Assembly (NCBI GenBank): GCA_003024785.1
Contig: PUQB01000078.1
Span: 124,001-188,000 of the forward strand
Length of the DNA: 64,000 nt
Direction of reading: 5' to 3'
Source: Selaginella tamariscina
Taxonomy: Eukaryota; Streptophyta; Lycopodiopsida; Selaginellales; Selaginellaceae
The position numbers and the translations under genes are program-made. Below the pieces are notes generated by a model. That model was not told where the DNA came from. It ran no database searches and was given only the letters and a program-made list of their open reading frames with translations. This document shows, one piece after another, positions 42,904 to 56,701 of this stretch (its first letter is position 1; the number at the start of each line of letters is the position of its first letter).

Positions 42904-42935
42904 ATGATGTTAGTGGTTTAAACCACTAACATCAT
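42904..42935. repeat. Perfect 32-bp palindrome
   Basis: ATGATGTTAGTGGTTT joined directly to its reverse complement with no spacer. Adjacent to the CT/TA microsatellite. Confidence 0.97.
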
Positions 42936-44380
42936 TGTGTATAGCTTATTATTATACTTTAAAGCTATAACTATTAACTATTGTAATATTTATACCAGTG
43001 CTAATAAATTATTCACCACTTGATAATATTACGTGGAATTCGATATAAAGGAATACGGCACGAATAACTGTTTACACCCACACACACACACACACATGTA
43101 GTGTGTGCGTGTGTGGCCATTTACATTGTGTGTGTGTTACCTCTCTCTTCACACACACACACACACACAAACTTTGAATGATATATTGTCGATAAACGTC
43201 AAACCCTTCGTGAAACGTAATATTAATTAAAATTTACTTCAATTAAAATTAATTTATACAATAAAAGATAATTGTATAAAATATATATCAAATAAATAAA
43301 TATATTTTACTAATTGTCAGCTTTATGAAAAACAATACTTTCTGTAAATCAACTTAATTATATATTTTTATGTGTTTAAGTAAGATTTCATTAATATTTG
43401 ATGTTTTCAATATTTATAAAGGGTTATTATTGACCTTCGTCGCAAGGTTTTAACATACTCATTTAGCTCAAGTATTTACCAAAATATTCATGTATACTCG
43501 AGCGTAAATGTGAAATATTTTTTAACCTGAATTGAAATTAAATGTAGGTGATCAATATAGGTAAATTTGAGTACATATAAATAAGTTTATTACTTTAGAA
43601 ACTAATAAGAGCTCATTTATTAGCATTGACCAGATTAAAAACATAAACAGTTATCATTAAATTTATATTGATAGTGTTAACAATATATAATGTTGACTAT
43701 TATATAAGTTCTTAATAAAATTATTTAAATATACTTTAAATTTTATATTCATTAATTTTAAACTTAAACTTTTTAATAAAAAGATAGTTTTTCAAATTTC
43801 TTAGTGTGTGTGATCCCAAACACAATATTAGATTTTTTTTAAGTTTGTGTTTTACAGTTGTATTTGATATTTTTATGTGTACATTATATTTATATTTACA
43901 AGCATTTATAATATATGAATACGTACAATTTTTTAAATACAAATTTTATTGATAAGTTAACGAGTTATAATGTCTTTATAATGATGTAGATTTAGAGAAC
44001 ATGCATACATTAACATTAATAATTTAGTTTTTCTAGAAAATATAATGTTATAAATTAAATAAATTAAGCCTCTTCATCGTATATTATTTTACATATAAGT
44101 TCTTAAAAAATAATAGTATGCAAGACGCTCTAGTAGAGCCCACTTTACACAAGATATGTAATGTTTTATATATTTATTTAGATTTTTATTTATCTTATTT
44201 AATAATTTAAAATAATAAATATATAAAATATATATATATTTTTCATGAGTTCTATAAAGATAAATACATACAATTTTATATATTATTAATAGGTTATAAT
44301 ACATAGGTGAGACAAAGAATGATATGTCTTAATTGTATTATTTATGAATTAAATATATCAACATTGTTTAATTTAGCACC
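42936..44380. other. AT-rich gene-free DNA
   Basis: CA/GT tracts at about 43077-43170, then AT-rich sequence; no gene recognised. Confidence 0.5.
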
Positions 44381-45000
44381 TTACATTTGTGAAGAAAAAA
44401 ACTAAGTATGCATATTTTATTTTATTGTTCAATAGTTTGTTAATGTAAAAGGTTTTATACTAAGAATGTAAATGCAATAAAGTACGGCACTAAAAAAAGT
44501 AATGACTTACATTATTATTATATTTACGATTATTATTAATATCATTCATGCATCTCGCATAATGAATAATAAAGGTAAGTATATTAATTATTTATTTATA
44601 TTATTTTATTAATAAATTTTTTATGTAGCAATAACATCTTGTAAACTCGAAGGTATGAGATGCAGGAATGGTTATGAATGTTGTTCTTCGGTTTGTTGGA
44701 TTTTTACTAGTAAATGTTCAGGTTAAATGTCAAAATATTATTCGAAATAAACTTAAATATTTTATTATATCTTTTCTTCAAGATTTAAAAGCTTTAAAAT
44801 AAAATATGAAATGGGTTTTAAAAGAAAAAATTAAATTTCTACTGTGAATAAGATGTAAATTAGCTTCTTATAAATGTTTAACTATTTATTAAAATAAATA
44901 AAAAAAATTTCTTATTGCTTTAGAATATAAATATATATTCACTACTTAACATTTTGTAAACACATGTGATATATAATAACAAAATAAAATTATATATATG
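44380..45000 (+). repeat. Dispersed ~0.6-kb repeat family member
   Basis: Parts recur elsewhere. 44693-45000 resembles 29478-29770. 44385-44510 resembles 55835-55925. The CATTCATGCATCTC to AATGGTTAT part resembles 52510-52620. Variable orientation and truncation suggest an old interspersed element without coding capacity. Confidence 0.65.
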
Positions 45001-45021
45001 CACAAATACTCTCTCTCTTAT

Positions 45022-45052
<31 letters not shown>

Positions 45053-45998
45053 GGTGTGTAACAGTGTAAGCATTTTATGACAATTCAATTAATTTTCTAG
45101 ATTGTAAATTATTATAATACATAAATTATATGATTACCTAGATCAATTTTTTAAATATATTTGTTTAATTTTAAGTCATGAACATAATTTCCAAAATTAT
45201 AATAATATTTAATTTATAAAAAAACATTTATGTAAAATATGTTGCATTATAATTAATATTGTTTTGCAATCTTTCATATACTTTTAAAATAATTTATAAT
45301 TATATGTATACAAATAAAAGTTTAATTGAATAGAGATCTCTTTACATATATATAATTTATATAATCATTAAATAAATAAACAATAAACGTAAATTAACTA
45401 TGTTGAACATTAAGTGTACAACATATGCGTGTTTTTTTATATGCAATATATATACACACATTTAGAGTTAGGATTTTATTTCTGAAAATATAAATTTGAA
45501 AAATATTTAAAACTTATGTTTAAATTTTTCTAACAACCTTTAATAATTTTAATTGGCATATTTACTCAAGTTATGAAACTTAATTAGCTTTTTAAGAGAA
45601 AATTACCTTTTAAATTATTTAATTTCATATTTTAAAACATAACTGCCTGATAAACTTAAAATTATTATTAAATACTGAAAAGATTTTTTTCAAATTTATA
45701 CTATAATTTATTTAAAATGTCATCCAGTTTTTGATTTAGTATTTAGAAAGTTTTTATAATAGTTTTATTTTAAGATAATCATTTTATTTTATATTATGAA
45801 TAACATAATTATTAACTCTTTTCTTCTGCTAAGATTCCATACTGTTGAAGAGTTCACACTATACTAATCAAATTGTATTAAAATCAAATGTTATTAAATC
45901 ATTTAGTTAAAAACAAATTTATAATTATATGTAAATTTAACAAATTTGAAGGGGAAATTTGTAATTTTCTCTAATTATTATACATAAACTCGTGAGGA
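45001..45998. other. AT-rich 3' flank of the CLC gene
   Basis: (TA)n at about 45020-45055; otherwise featureless. Confidence 0.5.
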
Positions 45999-46965
45999 TT
46001 AAGGAAGGTTAAACATCCTCTCCCTGTTGGTATTAGTTTCTTTAAAGCTTCTTATATCGGAGTCCCATTGGTGGAAAGCTCTCCTGAATTGGTTCACCAT
46101 TGCATTCTTTTGTGCCATTGCTATGTCCTTCCTCGTTATAATCCCAATAACCCTTTAAGTCCGTAAACAAAGTGTTTTATATTGTTACCTTAGATGTGTG
46201 CGTGCGTGCGTGCGTGTGTGAAAAATGCATTGTTACCTGTTGTGAGAGTCAGTCACACAAAGATGACGGAGTCCTAATGTTCGAAATATCACATATACTC
46301 TATGGGCTGAACACTCTCTTCTCACCTGCATAATACGAAAGTATAATTCACAGTCATGTGTGTATCATATATATAATCATATTATTACACAACGGACTCA
46401 CCTGCATATATGCATTTGCAAATATATACAGATAACTTTGTGTGTGTGTGTAAAGATATGTATATGTGCGTATGAAGATATGTATATATTACCGTTAATG
46501 GAGCTCGATTCATGAACGGTCTCAGATCCAAGGCAGGAACCTTGCTAGACTTCTCAGGAGAACCAGCAGAACCATCGGATGCAAGCGAATCAACGGCTCC
46601 AATCTCATTAAGTGCCTCGGTTCTCGAAGACAAATACCTCCTGTGAGGATGGTGAAAGAAATGGTATGTTCTCATAGACTGTTCAAGCATCTGTAGCTCC
46701 TTTGGAATATTCCGTTCGTACAGGGAATATTTCGTCGGATGTGGGTGCTGCAGAGAGGACGACTCTACCATGGTAAATGCTCTCTCCTCCAGTAAAAGTA
46801 AAAGTTGGTGTCTTAGGATCAACCCTGCGAATTTTTCGCTACCCGAGGGTGAACCCCGTAATACAGGGAACCCGTTATGTCTTACATTACGTAAAACTTG
46901 TATTATCTCCCTAACTGAGGTTATCTGCATTAATAAGTTATTAAATTATCCATAAACAAATGAAA

Positions 46966-46996
<31 letters not shown>

Positions 46997-47141
46997 GTGC
47001 GCCCACTTCTATGATTACCTCATGGAAAGATATGACGTTTGAGGACATGATATCAGCAGCTGTAATTGAAATCAACTCGTGTGGTGGCTCACTTTGTAAG
47101 AAGAAGACATTTCCTGTTTACAATGTATATCATATATGTAG

Positions 47142-47199
<58 letters not shown>

Positions 47200-48244
47200 A
47201 TTACGAACCAGAACGCTCGAGATCTGCTTCATAAGCACCACTAGGATGAATATGATGTGCTACCCAATTTGATACCACAATTGCTGTTATAATAGGTAGG
47301 ATAAAATCTATTCCACCAGTCCCTTCGACCATAATGACAACCTGTATAGATCATATATACTTTAGTTTATAACACGTAATTTCTACACTGTGTTGTATGT
47401 GTGTAACATACCAAGGAGATTGAAGCTCGAAATACGCCCCCCAACATTGCGGTGGCACCTAGTAATGCATGAAGGCCTGGTTGAACATTCCCTCTGTCAG
47501 CAAACAAGAAAATTTAATTGATTAGATAGTAACATTGTAGTTAATTATAAATCTATATCAGATATCCACCTTGGGAAGATAGCTTGGAAGATTCGACCAA
47601 GTAATGCTCCAAATGAAGCACCAACCTATAACAAGAGATATTAAATCAAAAAACATCAACGTCCATGGTTTTTATTCTATATCCATACATTATTATATAA
47701 CTAATATCATTATAATTAAACATTATTAGTTTAAAATATACCAGCATTGAAGGCATGAATATTCCTCCTGGAGTAGCTATTCCATAAGCAAGAATAAACA
47801 ACACGAGTGTTGAGAATGCGTGTGCTATTAAGCTGCTTATCGTGAAATAGTTTCTCTTTGTAGCATTTAGTTGAAAAAGCTCTTGTATAGTCTGTATAAA
47901 AAAATAAATAATAAAACTAGGTAAATGAAATGTAATATAGAGTTAATGTGATCATAGTTCATAAATTAACGTGTAGTAAATTATTAATATATACTTTAAC
48001 TGATGTTCAAGTTAAATAAATTATTTTAATTTATTAAGTTCATATAATGCATACTTGACGAGGCATTGAAAAGAAGAGTGTTGCAAGATCGTTATAGTAC
48101 TTCGCTCCAGTCAAAGGATCGTCATCTGGACATGTGTACTGAAACCAATAATTTTCATCCAGCTCTCTATAAACAACACATAAATAAATAAATATGACAT
48201 TTTATATAGCTAATATAACTTTGGTATTACACTCTCTCTCTCTC

Positions 48245-48276
<32 letters not shown>

Positions 48277-50095
48277 ATATATATCGAGAGAGAAGAGAGA
48301 GAGAGATGAATGTAAAATGGTATATAAATCTGTATCCGTATGTGACAATACATACTCCACTAGATAGCAACATAATTCTAGTTAATAAAATTCTTAAGTG
48401 ATGTAACATATTAGTAGGAATTGAAGTAGATAAATCTACTCACCCCTGTGATTTTGGCTCATCAGGTACTTGCAAACAATGGCCGAAGAGAAGAGGCATG
48501 CTGAACATCAATATGACAGATATGAAAACGACGAGACACGCCTCCAGCATCCTGTTATATAAAATAATAAATTTAGTGATCATGTTATTAATTTATTAAA
48601 CTAATATAATGCTACAAATGTTAATATATAACATATGATCCATTATGCATACAAAATGTACAAACATACATATACATAAATGGTATACACATACACATAT
48701 AAGAATGAGATATAAAATGGAATCTATGAGATACACATGTAGAGGGAAACATATACACATTACATGTGATCTTCTGCACACGCACACACGGACACATAAA
48801 GTACCTGGCAAGTTTATACGTGGAAGGGGGCCTTAAACGGTCTAGCCATCCATGAGCAGTGTTTACCAGGGCTCCCAATACACCAGCGAATGCACTAGTG
48901 ACAAAGAAAAGGGGTAAATCCCGCAAATAGAAGACAGGCTGCCAGAAGGGTCAAGCTAAATTCACTTTTAACTAAAGATTAATTATTATTATTAGATTTT
49001 TGTTACTTAATACCTGTAGTCCGTGGAATGACATACTCCCAGGCAGTGATGCGGAGAACTCCCTGGAAAACAATCTAATAATGTGACATATATGTACATA
49101 TCATACGTAAAATTACACTATTACAGGAACTATCTAATATACATGTAAGTATATATATACACAGGAATGTATTTGCACAACCATCTAATATGACATGTAC
49201 ATATGTATTTACGACATCTCTCTCTCAAACAGTGGTGAGTTTACCATTCATTTATCAAAGCCAGAACCATGTTGCAAATGTACAACAAAGCAATGACCTC
49301 CACATAACCTGGAATTGACAATTCAAAAATAAATAACGTTACATACATAGCATTATATACATAGAAAAATAAATGTGTGTGAGAGAGACCTTTCTGGACC
49401 AAAAACTGGATGCTTCTTCTAAAGCATATAAGACTCCACCTATTGGTGCCCCAAAAGCCGCAGCTAGCCTGTAACAAATAATTTGCTTAATTAAGTTGTA
49501 ATGGATGTATTCTATTTAGCTCCGATATATATTTATATATTTACACCCACCCTGCTGCAGCTCCAGCAGAAATAAACTCTCTTCTGTCTTTATCATTGTA
49601 AACGTCCTGAAAGATGCCAATAGAAAACACGTTATAAATACACACACACACAACACACACACACATTTACATGTATAAGTTTATATACATAAGAATGAAC
49701 TTACAAAAGGTGAAGACGTTGATTGTTCATTGAATGATCGTTTAAAGAATGCAGCATATGGCCAAGTCAAAGATGATGCAATTGCTGCTCCAATGTGTAC
49801 CATAGGCCCTTCTTGACCAACCTGCGTTTAAAAGAAAACTATAGGCACACATATCTGTGTGTAAAATATAATACGAAATACTATACAGACAGAATCATAA
49901 ATAGATAAAAAACTTCACATACCAATAATCCTGAAGATATACTGCAGATAGTGCCAAAGATCTGCATGTTTGTACCGTTAGAGAGAGAGGAGAGAGAGAG
50001 AGAGAGACCTTGGTCAGTAGTGTACGGAATTGGAAAAAGTCAGGAATATCATTCCCGTTAAGGTATGCCATTACGAGCGTTACCTGCAAAAGAAA

Positions 50096-50150
<55 letters not shown>

Positions 50151-50471
50151 AGAGAGGAGAGAGAGAGAGACACATGTTTATCATATACGTACCCCTCCAC
50201 CAGCAGCAGCAGGAGCCCAAAACAAAACAAAGCAGCTCGAAACCAGGACTAAAAATGTGCCAAAAGCCGCGAATGTAAAAAAGGCAGCTACTAAGCTATG
50301 AGGTATCACTGCTTGCACTAGCAATTTCTAGGGGAAAGAAAAAAGTCAAATAAATTAATACAAAATAATTAATGCATATATTTAATGATTTCGTAGCATG
50401 AAAGTACCTTGCGAGTCACGAGGAAATCCTGGCAAGACTCAATTACATATGCTATTACACCTGCAAATACA

Positions 50472-50519
<48 letters not shown>

Positions 50520-51248
50520 TACATACATACATAGAGAGAGATATATACTGCCCTTATGTTTATGTGATAGTCATAATCTAAATAATTAAGATATGCTACA
50601 AGTAACATACTGATATATGAAACACACACACAATGTACGCCTATAAGCTTACCCACAAGAATGCCAATCAAGATGGTAATGCTCCATTTTGCTAATGTAA
50701 CGCCAGTATATCTGGGAAAGAACATTCATTTAAAAGGAAGAAAACATACAAGCATGTATGTATATATGCATATACATATACATACATGTATATATGTATG
50801 TATGATATTACCATGGAGTTTCTTACCCGTAAACCTTCCTTCGGTGCTTCACTTTGGTGGTTTTGGAGAAAACAAGACTGAATATTGGATCATAATCGAG
50901 ACTCTCCACACCAATCTCCGGATCTGTAGTTTCTTCAGCATATCTTGGAGTAGCAACCTCTTCTTGTGTACTTGGTGTCCCTAAATTATATATACACGTC
51001 TATACATAATGTATATATATGTATATATGTATCTAGCTTCTTTACTGTCTTGGACAGCCCAAATGTGAGATTTTGTAATGTTTATTTATGTATTCTACAA
51101 CTAAACACAAAAGTATATACTGAGCTTTTTTATGCTAAATTAATACTAAATCACACTTAACGAAGCTAAAGCACATACCTATGTGGAGCATTTCTTCTCT
51201 ATTGCTGGCCAACATTGGCACTTCAATGTCATTATCCGAATCATCCAT
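45999..51248 (-). CDS. CLC-type chloride channel/antiporter (ClC-6/7-like), 23 exons, one frameshift
   Basis: Minus-strand exons: 51248-51179, 50980-50827, 50711-50653, 50460-50408, 50327-50193, 50083-50009, 49961-49923, 49821-49705, 49606-49551, 49468-49390, 49308-49245, 49062-49014, 48938-48805, 48551-48444, 48166-48055, 47891-47742, 47625-47570, 47493-47412, 47341-47209, 47113-47019, 46924-46493, 46325-46237 and 46152-45999. About 831 aa. A soluble acidic N-terminus precedes a membrane core with [10 protein letters not shown] (gating Glu present), [14 protein letters not shown] (proton-path Glu present) and [10 protein letters not shown]. Two CBS regions close the protein ([34 protein letters not shown]). 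EEASSFW and the CBS pattern resemble the endosomal/lysosomal ClC-6/7 group rather than plant CLC-a to -c. The usual GSGIPE anion motif reads GGGVTL across the exon 5/6 junction. One base is missing in exon 11 near 49265-49275. Confidence 0.92.
47142..47198. repeat. (CA)n microsatellite abutting a CLC exon
   Basis: Uninterrupted CA run in the intron immediately after the exon ending at 47209. Confidence 0.97.
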
Positions 51249-52660
51249 ATTTGCTCCTGAATCGACATACGTGTGTGTGTGCGTGTGTGTGTGTGAGTGT
51301 GTGAGAGCGAGAGTACCTGAATTGGATCTAATACGAGCTTCGATCCAAATCTATGGCGCCCACAAATATCGCATTGGAATCGAGCTGCTACTCAATTTTG
51401 CATTTGTATGAGCCCTAAAAACAAGATCCCGCAATCTGAGAATCAACGGCGCCAGTGCGTCTAATGACGTGTCGAAATACGCTGTATGAGCAAGATCCCG
51501 CCATTCAAAGATCAACGGTCCTGAATTAACCACGTATCTTCCTTGGTATACTTTAATATTATTTCAAATTTTCATTTGCCGTAAGGTTTTTGTTAGGATT
51601 TATAGATATAAATCTAATCTCATCTAAATTGACTAATATTTGAATTTAAAAATAAAAATTTATATTAAACATTGTTAAAACTATTTTGTAAATTTTTTGA
51701 GATAATTTTGTTCATTTAATTATTTAGATTTTTTATATTTAAAATAGTTAAAATTTATATGGCAATGTTAAATTAAAATCCTTTTTGTTTTAACTTGGTT
51801 ATGTTTATAATCTCTGAATTATGAAATTATTTGTAAAATGCATTTAAAAGAGTGTGAAGAATTAACATAACGTTTAGAAGCAAACTATTATATCATTTTA
51901 TATTATTAGTACCCTAAACCTACATTTTATATTATTATCATATCATCATTTTATACATCATTTTAATCTTCATGTAATATATATGCATAATAATTTGAGG
52001 TTAATCAATTAAATAAAAAACCATAATCTGTGAACGTGGATGAATTAAATTTAAGATATAATAAATATTGAAAATGTAAATTATTTATTAATGCAGGAGT
52101 GGAACAAATAGAGATTAAAGAGAATAAAAAGTTAAATAAGGATAAAGAGTGAATAATTAAGTGTATAATTAATAAATATTAACTTAAATAAGATTTCTTA
52201 ATTATATCAAGCGGTTGCATCTAGTCACACATGTTCTTATAGAAAATCTTCACATTAAAAGTAAACATTAGAACTTGTAACACCTAAATAGTATATATGA
52301 ATAGTATTAATAATAATTATAAATAAAAACAAAGATAAAACTCATTATTTTCTTTGGTGTAATATAATATTTCACTCATAGTATATAATATGTTATACTA
52401 CAATAAAAGCATTTAAGTTTAATGACAAATGTAAGGGGAGATTAAACTATGAATGAAATATTAAAGAAAGTAAGTAGTGAATTTTATTTTTATTATATTT
52501 ATGATTATTATTACTACCATTCATGCGTCATGGTTATATTTACAATATCATTTTACTAATAAAATTCTTAATACATTGTAACATCACAAGTACGAAATAT
52601 AATAATGGTTATCAACAATGTTGGTCACAAGTTTGTATACTTTGGACTAACAGAATTTAT
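51249..52660. other. CLC upstream region and AT-rich intergenic DNA
   Basis: 51249-51540 is balanced in composition with a GT tract (51271-51300) and probably holds the CLC 5'UTR and promoter. A short block (AAGATCCCGC, then ATCAACGG) is repeated at about 51423 and 51491. Beyond that the sequence is AT-rich with diverged dispersed repeats at 52430-52660. Confidence 0.5.
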
Positions 52661-52810
52661 TATTTATAATTTTATTACAAAATTGTTACTTTGCAACGAA
52701 TCAATTTGAGTTCGTAATGAACTTAATTAAAATTTAAAATAAATCTGTTTGTAAGTATAAACAAACACATACAAACGCACACACATGAGCGTGCATGCAC
52801 ACACTTATGT
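52660..52810 (+). repeat. Inverted copy of 58.01-58.16 kb
   Basis: TTACTTTGCAACGAATCAAT and AAATCTGTTTGTAAGTATAA here are the reverse complement of text at 58080-58145. Confidence 0.9.
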
Positions 52811-52880
52811 TATCAGATATTTTTGTTTATACTAGTTAATTTGTAAAGTTGTTCCTTCGTAGCAAACATATTAAAAAGCA

Positions 52881-52937
<57 letters not shown>

Positions 52938-53439
52938 GCTAATATCTAAAATCTATTTGTATGATTGCATTCATTATTTGGATTGCAGGAGAGCTTTATG
53001 AATGTATACAAGGCCATGTCTAAGGCACTCACAAAAATTATATATATTGAAGTGCTAATAAAGTTAAATAAACATGTAGATTACTTTAAGAATGCTTTTG
53101 TAGTTTATTAAATAGTAAACATTCCACAACAGTGTTTTCTGATATTTAATTTTATTTTCAAATAATATTATTCATGGTAATAATTAATTAGTAAATTTAT
53201 TACAGTAATTAATTAGTAAACTTAGTAGTAAATTTATTAATTAATTACGTAATTTATAATTTACTAAATTAATAAATTACTAATAAAATAATAATTCAGT
53301 AAACTAATATACACAAATGTTTGTATGTAACACATTATCCATCATGCAACAGACATGCATATATATAAACGGAATAGGTATTACATGCCACATATCTACA
53401 TCTATACATACATACATACATACATATATATATATATAT

Positions 53440-53835
53440 ATGGAAGGTAAGTACATATAGACATCTGCATGTACAGGACTATAGTGTGGGCATGTGATTT
53501 TCTGTATAACACACACACGCACACACACGCATAAGCATGTAGACATGCAGAATACCTGGTGTATATCCATATCTATATATCTATATATATATATATATAT
53601 ATTTGTATATGACATGTACATGTGTAAGTTAAGGCGACACACATCCCTCCCTCCCCCTCCGTCAAACAATGTTAGCGGTTTTAAAATTAGCACAAAGAAA
53701 TATAATAACATAATGTAAACAATATATAAAAGTTCGTGGCAAACTATGGCAAACTAGATGGTGAATTAATAATTTCACGGCAAACTTAGCACAAAATATA
53801 TTAAAATACGCACCCTTCAAAATGATTTATTTAAA
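53440..53835 (+). repeat. Inverted copy of 58.16-58.56 kb
   Basis: AGGACTATAGTGTGGGCATG, AAGGCGACACACATCCCTCC, and GTTCGTGGCAAACTATGGCA match the reverse complement of 58165-58560. Relative to the 52.66-kb segment the order is permuted between the two sites. Confidence 0.9.
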
Positions 53836-53939
53836 TTGTACTAATTAATTAATAACTTTACTACTAATTAATCAATTTAATAAATTAATAAATTATGTGT
53901 ACTAATTATTAATTTATTATTTTACGTAATTTGACGAAC

Positions 53940-54040
53940 AGGATACCGAACTAGAGGCTTGTCATGGTCAGCATGCCTCTCCTCTTTGGCCATGGTAAGT
54001 ACATGATGAGCCAAAATCACAGGGGTGAGTACAATATTTA
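53940..54040 (+). pseudogene. CLC exon 14 fragment, inverted relative to the gene
   Basis: CAGCATGCCTCTCCTCTTTGG, then GATGAGCCAAAATCACAGGG and GTGAGTA, matches the sense strand of CLC exon 14 plus its donor (48551-48440 minus). An internal deletion has occurred. Opposite orientation to the gene. Confidence 0.85.
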
Positions 54041-54739
54041 TTTATTTATTATTTTTAATTCCTATGATAATATGTTACATCACTTCAAACTATATATTAA
54101 AACTCATAAAGACTTTAGAAACCTAATTATTATTCCTAATTCTATCACAACAAATTTTATAATGAATATAATTTAACTAATTTAAAATATTATATTAAAT
54201 ACCTTAGATTTGATATATTACATTTATTAAAATCACATTATAAATTATTAATTTTAAAATTATAAATTAACATCCACAGTGGGATTTTCTTATTTAATTA
54301 TAAATCTTACTACTAATTTAAACATTAAAATTAGAATACATTAAATTTTTTAAACTTACATTTGATATTAACAATAATAATTATCATTAATGTCTTTATC
54401 ATCGAATTTATGTAATGTCATAATGAATTTATTTATGTTGTTTTTAATTTAATTTGCGTTTGCCTTAATTAATATTTCTTAATATCTTTATACAGTATGA
54501 TTAAGCCACCAAGACTTATAAAATATAAAGATTCTTTTAAAATATGTAAATATTTTTATTTAAATTTTATTAAAAGATTATATTAAATTCAGGGAAAGTA
54601 ATTCAAAATTTAACTTAAGGATTTTATATATATAAGTGTACACAAAGCATGTTAATAATACACTATTGTTCAAACCCTCGGTAAGGTGGAAGGAGATCTC
54701 TCTCACACACGCACAAGAACATTGTATTATAATACTTAC
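54041..54739. other. AT-rich DNA
   Basis: No feature recognised. Confidence 0.5.
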
Positions 54740-55260
54740 ATGTATGTGTAGACAGAGAGTTACGAGACACGAGTTTTGAAGAGTGAATTCAAAACCCAAG
54801 GGCTTATTTTTAAAATTTTGTTGACGAGTCAAAGGTGAATTGAGGAGTCAATAAGTCAAAGCAGTTTAATAATTCACGTTATTCTTAGCATTTTCCACAT
54901 TATAAATATATACATTAGAACTTGTTTATAATTATAAAGTACATTATGAAGCCATTTATTAATATATATTTAAAATCAATATCAAGAGTCTTTTATCTAC
55001 TTAAGACAAACACATACAAAAGGACACACATCAAATATCTTTTTTTATTTATAATTAATTTATAATTAATTAATTTATAAAGTTATTCTTAGTATAGCAA
55101 CCATATTAAGATTATGTTCAACTATTTGATAATTAATTAATTTTATTTTAAATAATATGGTTCATGAGCATTTGTTAGTCCAAATTAGACAAACTTGTGA
55201 GCAACATTCGTAACCATTATGACATACCATACCTTGAATCTTACAAGATGTTATTCCTGT
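54740..55260 (+). repeat. Direct repeat of 58.55-59.17 kb
   Basis: TGTAGACAGAGAGTTACGAG, TTCACGTTATTCTTAG, AAAGTACATTATGAAGCC, and AGTCCAAATTAGACAAACTT recur in the same order at 58557-59170, with insertions and deletions in each. Confidence 0.9.
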
Positions 55261-56636
55261 ATTAAAATTTTTGTTAATAAAATGATATTGTAAATATATA
55301 AAATGGATAGTTAATATATTTACCTTCATTATTCATTAATCAAGATGCATGAACGGTAGTAATAATAATCATAAATATAATAAAGATAAAATTCATTACT
55401 TGATTCGATGCCATACTTTCTTCAATATTTCATTCACAGTACATATTATATAACCTTTTATACTGTATAATAAAATAAAATATGTGCACCTTAATAAATA
55501 ACAAACATAAGGTGATAGTTTATACAATGTCGATGTGTTTGTTTTATTAAAAACATTTAATTATTAAAATAATAATATTTAACATTATATACATTGAGTG
55601 GGCTTTATTGAGTCTCAATAGAGCCCAATGTTTTATATTTATCTTGGGGTTTCCACCAGCTGTTACATAATTAACCATAAATACATAAAACATTTTATAT
55701 TTTTGTCTAGAGTGGCCTTTATATTGCAAGCTTTTTTATATTTATTATTATTTAATAACGACATGACATAAGAGATCGTAACAGTGTTCCTAATTAAATA
55801 AAACCACCAACATTGTTTAATCTATCACCTTACATTTGTCAATAAAACTAGGTGCACATATTTTATTTTGTTGTAGTATAAAATGTAGTGAAATATTGTA
55901 CGACACCAAAGAAGTAATGAGTTTTATGTTTTTTTTTAATAATAACTATTAGTGTTATTTATATGTATTATTATGTGTACACGTGCAAACAATTTATAAT
56001 GTATATCATTGTTGACTACTTTTAATGCGAAAAATTCCAAGAGTAACATGTATATATGGACATATATTAGTAATAAGTTTGAAACCTAATACACGCACGC
56101 ACGCATACACACACAACACACACACAAGGCTACGTTTAATACTTGATTGTTGGATTCGGACTTGTTGTGCACTTGATGTTCAGCATAGTTAACTTTTTAT
56201 CTAGCTAATGTTTATATAAAATTATATATATGTAAAAAAAAGTTTCTATTCAATTTGAAAATTTATATATTTATTTCTATATAAATAATTATTAAATTAT
56301 TTAAAAAGTGTAATGAAAGATTCCTAACATTGTACAAAATATTAATAATTTATAATATAATATATTTTTATATAAGTTAAATATTAATATATTCTTTGGA
56401 ATATATGTTCAAGACTTTACAATATATTTTAAAATTATATCCATAACTTAAAATTAAGACTTATTTTCTCTTAAAATGTTATTAAAGGATGTTAATTTAA
56501 AGAATATTCTTAAATATTGTGTTTTCCTTATTAACTATATAAAATACTTAAAAACTTTCTTATCACACCTTTTATTATTTGCTTTGTGGCCATACACTCT
56601 GTATAAGATAGTGTATATACATACAAAATCTGTATA

Positions 56637-56701
<65 letters not shown>

